Origin: an uncultured Prevotellaceae bacterium | Lineage (GTDB): Bacteria > Bacteroidota > Bacteroidia > Bacteroidales > Bacteroidaceae | Reading direction: 5' to 3' | DNA length: 55,943 bases | Assembly (NCBI GenBank): GCA_946185805.1 | Contig: CAMHKU010000006.1 | Span: 1-55,943 of the forward strand | Shown here: piece by piece, positions 49,455 through 55,943 of the stretch | Layout of the letters: each line of letters starts with the position of its first letter | How positions within the stretch are numbered: position 1 is the stretch's first letter | Position numbers and translations under genes: made by a program | The notes under the pieces: generated by a model | Told to the model about the DNA's origin: nothing | Database searches by the model: none | Seen by the model: only the letters and a program-made list of their open reading frames with translations

Positions 49455-50552
49455 ATGAAACGCTTAACAACTATAACTACGCTGGCACTGGCACTATTCA
49501 CCGTTCACTGTTCACTATTCACTAGCCACGCAGTGGCGCAAACGCAGACCGGCCTCTACATGCCGGGAGTGACACAGGAGGGTGCCGTCTACTTCCTGCC
49601 TAAGACAGCCATCCGGCTCACCGTGCGCATTGAGAAGACCACCTATACGCCGGGCGACTTCGCATCGTATGCCGAGCGATTTCTCAGACTCAGCAACGTG
49701 AGCACGGAGCCGTCGGTGAGCTACCGCCTGCTGTCGGTGGCACAGACGGCCATCGGCGTGCGCGACACGACGAAAGCCTATAGCGTGAAGTTCAACAACA
49801 AAACGTCGGCCATCAACATCGCCGTCAACGACGAGGGCGTGCTCACTGCCATCAACGCCGAGCCGCAGAAGCCTGCTGTGCCGGCACCGTTTAAGGCTGC
49901 CAAGAAACCGGCGAGAGTCAATCCACGGCAGTTTATGAACGAAGAGATACTGTCTGCCGGCAGCACGGCAAAGATGGCTCAGCTGACGGCTCAGGAGATT
50001 TACGACATTCGCGACAGCCGTAGCCAGCTGGTCAAGGGCCAGGCCGACTTCATGCCCAAGGACGGCGACCAGATGAAACTTATGCTTGGCCAGCTCGACC
50101 AGCAGGATCAGGCGCTCACCAGCCTCTTTGCAGGCACCATGGTGCGCGACACCACTGAAGAGCTGTTCGTCGTATGCCCCGCCGAGGCGTTCGACCGCCT
50201 GCTGGTGTTCCGTTTCTCCAAGCACTTCGGACTGGTGGATGCCGACGACCTGAGCGGTGCACCTTATTATATTAGTGTGGAGAACCTCACTGAACTGCCT
50301 ACTACCGACGCCGAGCAGGCTGCCAAGAAGAAAAAGGCAGAGAACGGCCTCTACTACAACGTGCCGGGCAAGATGCGCAGCACCGTCTACAACGGTATCG
50401 ACGCCGTGAGCAGCGAAGAGTTCCCCGCCCCGCAGTTTGGCAATGTCGAACTGCTCAACGGCGACCTTTTCAACAAGCACTATGGCACGCGTCTGTGGAT
50501 GAATCCCGTCAGCGGCGCCATCGACCGCTTAGAGGCCGAACAACCCAAATAA
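49455..50552 (+). CDS. DUF4831 family exported protein
   Basis: 365 aa. Signal peptide with an odd core, ALFTVHCSLFTSHAVAQ, coded by TTCACCG/TTCACTG/TTCACTA heptamers. The mature part has the DUF4831 features I recognise: GLYMPGVTQEGAVYFLPKTAIRLTVRIEKTTYTPGDFASYAERFL at the start and YYNVPGKMRSTVYNG and GNVELLNGDLFNKHYGTRLWMNPVSGAI near the end. The family is restricted to Bacteroidetes and has no assigned function. It sits 64 nt after nnr, in the same direction, with no clear promoter of its own. Convergent with tolC. Confidence 0.88.
   Translation: MKRLTTITTLALALFTVHCSLFTSHAVAQTQTGLYMPGVTQEGAVYFLPKTAIRLTVRIEKTTYTPGDFASYAERFLRLSNVSTEPSVSYRLLSVAQTAIGVRDTTKAYSVKFNNKTSAINIAVNDEGVLTAINAEPQKPAVPAPFKAAKKPARVNPRQFMNEEILSAGSTAKMAQLTAQEIYDIRDSRSQLVKGQADFMPKDGDQMKLMLGQLDQQDQALTSLFAGTMVRDTTEELFVVCPAEAFDRLLVFRFSKHFGLVDADDLSGAPYYISVENLTELPTTDAEQAAKKKKAENGLYYNVPGKMRSTVYNGIDAVSSEEFPAPQFGNVELLNGDLFNKHYGTRLWMNPVSGAIDRLEAEQPK
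49497..49525. repeat. TTCACTA heptamer array in the DUF4831 signal peptide
   Basis: TTCACCG, TTCACTG, TTCACTA, TTCACTA, G. It encodes FTVHCSLFTS within the hydrophobic core. Confidence 0.85.
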
Positions 50553-50572
50553 GTGAAGAGTAAATTCACTTA
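50550..50572. terminator. Hairpin shared by two convergent stop codons
   Basis: TAAGTGAA (50550-50557) pairs with TTCACTTA (50565-50572). The left arm starts with the DUF4831 stop TAA; the right arm ends in the reverse-strand TAA of the TolC gene. Flanking A/T tracts allow two-way termination. Confidence 0.65.
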
Positions 50573-51997
50573 AAACGGTTGTCCGCGGTAGAACTGTAGC
50601 AGGGCATGCTGGTAGAGCAGTTCGTAACGCGCCTGAGCGCAGTCTGACTCTGCACGCAGATAGTTGTTCTTAGCCTCATTAAACTCCGTGATGTTAGCCT
50701 TACCGTTCTCGTATTTGGCCTGCATCAGGGTAAAGGCATCTTGACTGCTGCGCACGGCGGCACTGCTGCTCTGAAACTTTGCCTGGGCAGCACCGTAGTT
50801 GAGGCACACCTGCTGAATCTCCTTATAGAGCGTCTTCTTCGTATTGTCGAGCGTCAGTTGCTGGTTCTGCTGCTCCAGCCGGGCGCTGCGCACGCTGTTG
50901 CGCGTCTGAAAGCGGTTGAAGATGGGAATGTTCAGACTCAGACCGATATACTGGCTGAAGTTGTTTTTTAGCTGGCGGCCAAAGGGGTCGGAGCTTATCT
51001 CGCTGTTGGTATAGTAGTTAGAGCCTAAGCCGCCGCTGAGCGAGAGCGTAGGCATATAGCCGGCCTGCGCAATGCGGATGCTGTGGTCGGCGGCACGCAG
51101 GCGCAACTGCTGGGCGGCAATCTCGGGCTTCAGACCGAGGGCCTCGGCATAGACGGCCTCAGCGTCGGGGGCAGCGCCGCTGCACAGCGAACCGGCGGGA
51201 GAGGGGACGGCGGCAGCAAATTCTTCATTCTTCATTCTTAATTCTTCATTCAAGAAAGGGGCTACGGCGAAGCCATCAGCCGTCGGGAGCTCTAAGAGCT
51301 GGGTCATTGTGAGCAGCGCCAGGTTCAGGTTGTTGTCGGCCTGGGTAGCGGTGAGGCGGCTCTGGGCAAGGGTGGCCTGCTGTTGCGACAGCTGGGCGCC
51401 GCTGGCCCTGCCGTTGTCGACAAGCGCCTGCAGGCGCACTACCTGCAGGGAGTCGATGCTAATCTGACGATGAGCCACGGCGCTGATCTCCTGACTGTAA
51501 AGAATCTGCACATAGGCCTGCGCCACCTGCATGCGGATGTCGTTCTTGGCCTTCTCCAGGTCCTGGGTGGCAGCTTCAAGGTTGAGCTGGCTCAGCCGTA
51601 TCTGGTTGGGAATCTGGAAGCCCGTAAACAGGGGGATGGTCGTACCGAGTGAGAACGATGTCGACGAGGTATTGGTATTGGTGTAGGTGTTGTCGGCGGT
51701 CAGACCTCGGCCGAAGCTGAAGTTCTGGCCTACCGAACCGCTGAGGTTGGGCAGGCGGCTGTTGCGGGCGGTAGAGAGCTGCACCTCCTGCTGGCGCCGG
51801 CGCAGCTCCTGCTGGCGGATGCTGATGTTATGAGTCACGGCATAGTCGCAACACTCGCGGAGCGACCACTGGCGCGGCTGGGCGGCAGCGGGAAGAGCGG
51901 CGAAAGCGGCGAGGATCGCGAGGGCTGCGGCAGTGCCGCAGCACAGCGGACGGCGGGCGGCAACGCCGCGGTATAGCATACTTTTAACTTTCTTCAT
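50570..51997 (-). CDS. TolC-family outer-membrane efflux protein
   Basis: 475 aa. Signal peptide (unusual LCCGTAAAL core, cleaved near PAAAQ), then the TolC/OEP duplicate: SLRECCDYAVTHNISIRQQELRRRQQEVQLSTARNSRLPNLSG and later LGLKPEIAAQQLRLRAADHSIRIAQAGYMPTLSLSGGLG. Ends in GKANITEFNEAKNNYLRAESDCAQARYELLYQHALLQFY, a typical TolC tail helix. It forms the outer-membrane channel for the HlyD and permease proteins encoded upstream (3-nt gap to the adaptor gene). An AATGAAG-type array adds NEELRMKNEEF in frame near residue 255, between the two halves. Confidence 0.92.
   Translation of the reverse strand: MKKVKSMLYRGVAARRPLCCGTAAALAILAAFAALPAAAQPRQWSLRECCDYAVTHNISIRQQELRRRQQEVQLSTARNSRLPNLSGSVGQNFSFGRGLTADNTYTNTNTSSTSFSLGTTIPLFTGFQIPNQIRLSQLNLEAATQDLEKAKNDIRMQVAQAYVQILYSQEISAVAHRQISIDSLQVVRLQALVDNGRASGAQLSQQQATLAQSRLTATQADNNLNLALLTMTQLLELPTADGFAVAPFLNEELRMKNEEFAAAVPSPAGSLCSGAAPDAEAVYAEALGLKPEIAAQQLRLRAADHSIRIAQAGYMPTLSLSGGLGSNYYTNSEISSDPFGRQLKNNFSQYIGLSLNIPIFNRFQTRNSVRSARLEQQNQQLTLDNTKKTLYKEIQQVCLNYGAAQAKFQSSSAAVRSSQDAFTLMQAKYENGKANITEFNEAKNNYLRAESDCAQARYELLYQHALLQFYRGQPF
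51220..51254. repeat. ATTCTTC heptamer array in frame in the TolC gene
   Basis: ATTCTTC, ATTCTTC, ATTCTTA, ATTCTTC, ATTCAAG: 35 nt on the plus strand. It codes for NEELRMKNEEF in the inter-repeat loop. Confidence 0.9.
51921..51946. repeat. 26-nt palindromic module in the TolC signal peptide
   Basis: On the minus strand CTGTGCTGCGGC, centre ACT, GCCGCAGCCCT: same flanks and same reading frame (LCCGTAAAL) as in SusD1 and fasciclin lipoprotein 3. Confidence 0.85.
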
Positions 51998-52000
51998 GGC

Positions 52001-53218
52001 TTAGTCCTCCTGGTCGTCGGTGATGATTTGCGGGCCGCGCACCACGTCCTTGGCGCTCAAGCCTTTCTTGACTTCGATGTTCACGCCGTCGCTCAGACCG
52101 GTGACCACGGGGCGGCGGTCGTAGCGCTTATCGTCGCCAGCGCCGCTGACGATGTAGACAAAGGTGGAGTCGCCGCTGAACTCCAGCGCACTCTCGGGAA
52201 TGGCAAGCACCTTGTCGGCACGGGCCAGCACGATTTCGGCATTGGCCGAGAATCCCGAGCGGATAGCCTCACCGCCGGCACCCGTCTCAGCCATCACGGC
52301 GGCACCGCCCGCCGATTTGCTCTTCAGCGAGGCTAAGTGCACGGCGGCCTTGATTTCAAACTGGTTGGCACCGTTAGTCTCGATGGCCTTCGGCGAGATA
52401 TACTCCAAGGCGGCATCAAACTGCAGGTCCTGCAGTGCACCGATGGTAATCTTCATCGGCACACCGATGGAGAGCTGTCCCACCTCCGTCTCGTCGATAT
52501 TGCCGCGGAAGATAAGATCCTGCATGTTGGCCACGGTGGCAATGGTGGTACCGTCGTTGAAGGTGTTGCTGTTGATGACGGAATTGCCCACCTTGACAGG
52601 TATGTCGAGGATGACGCCGCTGATGGTACTGCGGATGAGCGTCGACGATGCCGAGGCATTGGAGCGGCTCACACCGTCGCGCACCACCTGCAGGGCATCC
52701 TCGGCGGCGGCTTTCTCCTGCTGTGCCTGCCGCAGCTGCTGGCGCACCTTGTCGTACTCGTCGTCAGAGACGAGCTGCTGGCGGTGCAGGTTCTCCTCGC
52801 GCTGGAAGTCCACCTCGGCCTGCTTCAGGTTCAGCGTGGCCAGCCGCACGCGGTTCTCGGCACTACTGAGCTGCCCCATGTCGGGAATCACCTTCACACG
52901 GGCAATCACCTCGCCCTGCTGCACATGCTGTCCCGGCTCCTTCATCAACTCGGCAATGATGCCGCTGATCTGCGGCTTCACGGCCACCTCGTTGCGCGGC
53001 TCTATCTTGCCGGTGATGATAGTGGTTTTCTCAATGTCTTTCTGTTCGGGACTCAACTCCTGATACACCACCTCCTTGGGCTGGCTCTTCTGCCAGAGAA
53101 ACACGAAAGTGCCGATAAACACCAGTGCCACAAGGGCAGCGATAAGGAGTTTTAACCCACCCCTAACCCCTCCCGAGGGGAGGGGGACTTGATTACTCTT
53201 ACTACTGTTTGTACTCAT
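52001..53218 (-). CDS. HlyD/MacA-type periplasmic adaptor
   Basis: 405 aa. One N-terminal membrane segment (LLIAALVALVFIGTFVFLW), biotinyl-lipoyl-like domain (VKPQISGIIAELMKEPGQHVQQGEVIARVKV), a coiled-coil hairpin (residues about 115-180), a second lipoyl half (IRSTISGVILDIPVKVGNSV) and beta-barrel/MP domains. It bridges the inner-membrane permeases and TolC. The N-terminus VPLPSGGVRGG is encoded by a GC-rich palindromic element, with an inverted copy in the leader. Third gene of the minus-strand efflux operon in transcription order. Confidence 0.92.
   Translation of the reverse strand: MSTNSSKSNQVPLPSGGVRGGLKLLIAALVALVFIGTFVFLWQKSQPKEVVYQELSPEQKDIEKTTIITGKIEPRNEVAVKPQISGIIAELMKEPGQHVQQGEVIARVKVIPDMGQLSSAENRVRLATLNLKQAEVDFQREENLHRQQLVSDDEYDKVRQQLRQAQQEKAAAEDALQVVRDGVSRSNASASSTLIRSTISGVILDIPVKVGNSVINSNTFNDGTTIATVANMQDLIFRGNIDETEVGQLSIGVPMKITIGALQDLQFDAALEYISPKAIETNGANQFEIKAAVHLASLKSKSAGGAAVMAETGAGGEAIRSGFSANAEIVLARADKVLAIPESALEFSGDSTFVYIVSGAGDDKRYDRRPVVTGLSDGVNIEVKKGLSAKDVVRGPQIITDDQED
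53154..53193. repeat. GC-rich palindromic element inside the adaptor gene
   Basis: ACCCACCCCTAACCCCTCCC then GAGGGGAGGGGGACTT. It encodes PLPSGGVRGG (minus strand), parallel to PLTLGGVGGG in SusD2. Confidence 0.85.
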
Positions 53219-53307
53219 AAGATTGTGTATTTTATTCTTTTATTTATTTTTACTATTCCACCATAATACCATTATCTCTCTTCGCACCAACCTCCACCTG
53301 CCAGGTA

Positions 53308-53350
53308 ATCAACCTCCCCTCCCTTTGGGAGGGGAGGGGGGTGGATTTCT
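53308..53350. repeat. Inverted GC-rich palindromic element in the adaptor leader
   Basis: AATCAACCTCCCCTCCC then TTTGGGAGGGGAGGGG then GGTGGATTTC. Reverse complement matches the 53154-53193 element. Lies between permease B stop and the adaptor start. Confidence 0.82.
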
Positions 53351-53356
53351 GGGTTG

Positions 53357-54604
53357 TTATTCATCTCTCATCGCGTCTACAGGCTTGATGGCCATGGCGC
53401 GGGCGGCGGGCGCCAAGCCGGCGAGCACGCCGACAACCGATACGGCGAGGGCCGCCGTGATGGCCGTCCAGAAACCCACCTGGAAGTGGGCCGTGAGTAT
53501 GCCGTCCTCGGTATTGGCCAGCTCCAGCATCTGCAGGACAACCACGCCGAAGAGTATGCCGCTCATGCCCGCCACAAGGGTGAGCACGATACTCTCAGCA
53601 ATAATCTGCGAGAGCACCATGCGCGGCGTGGCCCCTATGGCGCGGCGTATGCCTATCTCTGTGGTACGCTCGCGCACGGTGACCATCATGATGTTGCTCA
53701 CGCCGATGGCGCCGGCCAAGAGCGTGCCTAAGCCCACGAGCCAGATCAGGAAGTTGACGCCCCGGAAGAGGTTGTCCAGCAACTGGAACAGCACCTCGGT
53801 ATTGAACACCGTGGCGCCCTGCTCGTCGGTGGGGTCTACCAGGTGGGCACGGGCAACGGTGGCACGGATGCGGTCGGTCACCTTCGACATCACCACACCG
53901 GGGCGCCCCGTCACGGCAATCATGTCGACCTGGTGGCCTCGGTTGTAGACCTGCTGCATGAGCGTGATAGGCAGCAGGAGCATCGTTCCGGCCTCGCCGC
54001 CGAAGTTGACGCCGCCAGAGACATTATAGTCGACGCCCACGATACGGTAGTACATCTTGTCAACGCGGATGCTCTTGCCGCAGGGGTCGCCGCCGCCGGG
54101 GAACAGCTCTTTGTAGGTTTTCTTACCGATGACGCACACCTTGCGGTGCTGGCGGATGTCGGCATCGTTGATATAGCGGCCATAAAACAGTTTCGGTTCG
54201 TTCACGCGACTGTAGTCAGGCTGCACGCCGTTGATACCGACGGTAGCCTTGCGGTCGGCGAAGTAGGCCGTGCCGCCATTGGAAAAGAGCAGCGGCGTTA
54301 CCACGTCAAGCTCTGGCACGCGCTGGCGCAGGCGCTCCACGTCCTTGTAGTCCATCTGCCAGTAGCGGCCTTTGCGGAAACCCTTGTAGGCTTTGCTCGT
54401 GGGTTGCGCCCACACCATGGCGCTGTTGGTGGCAAAGCCGGCGAAGTTCTCGTTGAGCTTCTCTTTCAGGCCGTTGCCGCCGCCAATGAGCGCCACGAGC
54501 ATGAAGACGCCCCAGAACACGCCGAAGCCGGTGAGCAACGAGCGGCTCTTGTTGCGCGTCAAGGTGTCGAGCACCTCTCTGTATGAATCAATATCTATTC
54601 TCAT
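53357..54604 (-). CDS. MacB-type ABC transporter permease B
   Basis: 415 aa. One N-terminal membrane helix (RSLLTGFGVFWGVFMLVALIGGGNGL), a large periplasmic MacB_PCD domain (residues about 50-260) and three C-terminal FtsX helices (GLGTLLAGAIGVSNIMMVTVRERTTEIGIRRAIGATPRMVL, LVAGMSGILFGVVV, and the last one ending AIKPVDAMRDE). There is no ATPase domain, so an ABC protein encoded elsewhere must supply energy. It works with the HlyD and TolC proteins in a MacAB-TolC-like pump or mechanotransmission system. Substrate unknown. Confidence 0.93.
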   Translation of the reverse strand: MRIDIDSYREVLDTLTRNKSRSLLTGFGVFWGVFMLVALIGGGNGLKEKLNENFAGFATNSAMVWAQPTSKAYKGFRKGRYWQMDYKDVERLRQRVPELDVVTPLLFSNGGTAYFADRKATVGINGVQPDYSRVNEPKLFYGRYINDADIRQHRKVCVIGKKTYKELFPGGGDPCGKSIRVDKMYYRIVGVDYNVSGGVNFGGEAGTMLLLPITLMQQVYNRGHQVDMIAVTGRPGVVMSKVTDRIRATVARAHLVDPTDEQGATVFNTEVLFQLLDNLFRGVNFLIWLVGLGTLLAGAIGVSNIMMVTVRERTTEIGIRRAIGATPRMVLSQIIAESIVLTLVAGMSGILFGVVVLQMLELANTEDGILTAHFQVGFWTAITAALAVSVVGVLAGLAPAARAMAIKPVDAMRDE

Positions 54605-54605
54605 T

Positions 54606-54665
54606 TTTTACTAGGTTTAACTAGGACAACTAGGACAACTAGGTCTACTAGGACAACTAGCTCAC
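54606..54665. repeat. 9-nt AACTAGGAC array between the two permease genes
   Basis: Six units of the type AACTAGGAC/AACTAGGTC/TACTAGGAC. Read on the gene strand each contains CTAG; the first unit supplies the TAG stop of permease A. Confidence 0.85.
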
Positions 54666-55943
54666 TAGTCAGCATTTAGCGCCTCAATAGGCCGTATGCG
54701 GCTGGCCTTGTAGGCGGGAATGAGTCCGGCCACGGTGCCGGCGACAATCATGACCACGGTGGCCTCTATGCAGACGTCGAGCCCCACCGTGGGGTTGACG
54801 AACATCGTGGTGCGGAACAGGCCGGTGTCGATGACGTCGTGGCCCAGGGTGGCATCCATATATTCATTGGCGGCCACACCGAGCACCATGCCCACATAGC
54901 CGAAGATGGTGGTGATGATGACGCTCTCGACGATAATCAGTCTCAGGATAGCCCACGGCTTGGCGCCGATGGCCTTGCGTATGCCGAACTCATGGGTGCG
55001 TTCCTTGACGGTGATGAGCATGATGTTGCTCACGCCGACGATACCCGAGAGCAGGGTAAACAGGCCGATGACCCACAGCGCCGTGCGAATGATGCTCATG
55101 CCCTTGTTCATCTGCATGTTCTGCGTGTAACGGTTCCACAGCCACAGGGCGCTCTCGTCGTCGGGGTGCGCCTGGTGGGCACTGTTCATGCGGCGACGGT
55201 AGTCGCGCTCAAACTGCTCGTTGGCCTGCTCCGTGGCCAGACCGTGGAAGGTGAACTCTATGCGCCCCACGTCGTCGGTATGTGTGCCATAGATGCTCTT
55301 GATGGTGGAATAAGGGGCAAAGGCATCGGCGCGGCGGTTCTCCTGCTCCTTGAATATGCCCACCACCTTGAAGGCCAGCGTGCCTACCTTGACATACTGC
55401 CCAATGAGCGCCTCCAACTGTGAATGACGGACTTTGGAAGCCTGACCGTGCTTGCCTACTTGTGAATGGTGAATGGTGAATGGTGAATTAGCCAATTCCT
55501 GAGCCTGCTTGCTGCCGAGGACTACCACCTTGCGGCGCTCGCGCAGGTCGATGACGTTGATAAAACGGCCGTGGAGCATCTCCACCTTGTCAATCTTCGT
55601 ATGGTTAGGATAGACGCCGCTCACCTGGGTAGAGATATACTGCTGGCCGCGGCTGATGACGGCAGAGGTCTGGTACTGTGCGCCCACCTCGTCGACGACA
55701 CCTCGGAAATCCTGTCCGGTGATGGCTATGTCCTGGTCGTGGAGCCTTACCGAGCGGCCTTCGGCCAAACCGTGATAGGGTTTCGACGTCTGTCCGCCAA
55801 ACACCACCATCGAACTGGCGAGAAAGCGGCTGTTCTGCTGCACCAAGGCATTGATAAGGCCGTTGCCGGCGCCCAACAGCACGATAATCATGAAGATGCC
55901 CCACGCCACGGCGAAGCCCGTCAGCGTGGTGCGCAGCTTATTG
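54665..55943 (-). CDS. MacB-type ABC transporter permease A (5' end outside window)
   Basis: At least 425 aa; the frame stays open to the window edge (NKLRTTLTGFAVAWGIFMIIVLLGAGNG), so the track's start at 55909 (a GTG) is not real. MacB_PCD periplasmic domain, then FtsX helices (GLFTLLSGIVGVSNIMLITVKERTHEFGIRKAIGAKPWAIL; ending ASRIRPIEALNAD). Paralog of permease B, 60 nt away. A TTCACCA-type heptamer array inserts NSPFTIHHSQVG in the periplasmic domain, with Lys/Gln/His-rich residues following. No ATPase domain in the visible part. Confidence 0.92.
   Translation of the reverse strand, partial: NKLRTTLTGFAVAWGIFMIIVLLGAGNGLINALVQQNSRFLASSMVVFGGQTSKPYHGLAEGRSVRLHDQDIAITGQDFRGVVDEVGAQYQTSAVISRGQQYISTQVSGVYPNHTKIDKVEMLHGRFINVIDLRERRKVVVLGSKQAQELANSPFTIHHSQVGKHGQASKVRHSQLEALIGQYVKVGTLAFKVVGIFKEQENRRADAFAPYSTIKSIYGTHTDDVGRIEFTFHGLATEQANEQFERDYRRRMNSAHQAHPDDESALWLWNRYTQNMQMNKGMSIIRTALWVIGLFTLLSGIVGVSNIMLITVKERTHEFGIRKAIGAKPWAILRLIIVESVIITTIFGYVGMVLGVAANEYMDATLGHDVIDTGLFRTTMFVNPTVGLDVCIEATVVMIVAGTVAGLIPAYKASRIRPIEALNAD
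55461..55488. repeat. GGTGAAT heptamer array in frame in permease A
   Basis: TGTGAAT then three GGTGAAT copies. Minus-strand translation gives NSPFTIHHSQ. Confidence 0.9.

Overview
The window looks like a Prevotella-type member of the Bacteroidales (Prevotellaceae; gut or rumen style, no species claimed). The evidence is two SusC/SusD pairs, a type V (Mfa/Fim) fimbrial locus, Oar-like TonB receptors, DUF349, DUF3575, DUF3868, DUF4831 and DUF4861 families, no Shine-Dalgarno sites, and the Bacteroidetes promoter core TAnnTTTG ahead of many genes. Coding DNA is GC-rich and spacers are AT-rich.

Layout. 1-1.9 kb: a YafQ-like toxin-antitoxin pair, an M15-type peptidase and a small zinc-ribbon protein. 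2-4.7 kb: a secreted DUF4861 protein and a convergent MATE exporter. 4.9-21.5 kb: one long plus-strand block, fasciclin lipoprotein / SusC / SusD / fasciclin / fasciclin / SusC / SusD, with no carbohydrate-active enzyme. 21.6-28.1 kb, minus strand: DUF349 protein, CorA, aminoacyl-histidine dipeptidase, a GxxExxY nuclease-fold gene inside an inverted-repeat cassette, and a UPF0104-type membrane protein. 28.3-34.9 kb: a five-gene fimbrial operon ending in a thioredoxin-fimbrillin fusion. 34.9-36.7 kb: MTA/SAH nucleosidase and KsgA, separated by a MITE-like element. 36.8-37.2 kb: a probable untranslated transcript with about 37-nt tandem repeats. 37.4-47.8 kb, minus strand: OmpA protein, two Oar-like receptors, Obg, adenylate kinase, hypoxanthine phosphoribosyltransferase. 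47.9-50.6 kb: Nnr and a DUF4831 protein. 50.6 kb to the end, minus strand: TolC, HlyD/MacA adaptor and two MacB-type permeases, the last cut by the window edge.

The most unusual signal is not a gene. The window is seeded with short arrays of 7-nt units (and a few of 8 or 9 nt): TTGAAAA, TAGTGAA/TTCACTA, AATGAAG/ATTCTTC, CCCATCA, CTCACCT. They fill spacers, supply stop codons, form hairpins, and occur in frame inside proteins (MATE, UPF0104, KsgA, TolC, an ABC permease, the DUF4831 signal peptide). Related palindromic modules add to this. A CCCCTCCC..GGGAGGGG element flanks the start codons of a SusD gene and of the HlyD gene as inverted pairs. A 26-nt palindrome is identical, apart from its 3-nt centre, in three unrelated signal peptides. 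CTCTGCG-type inverted repeats bound the GxxExxY gene, and related CAGAGAACAC-type repeats bound the gene-less element before ksgA. My leading hypothesis is a family of dispersed, frame-tolerant repeats, some of which behave like small mobile cassettes. All calls come from reading the sequence; no database search was run.
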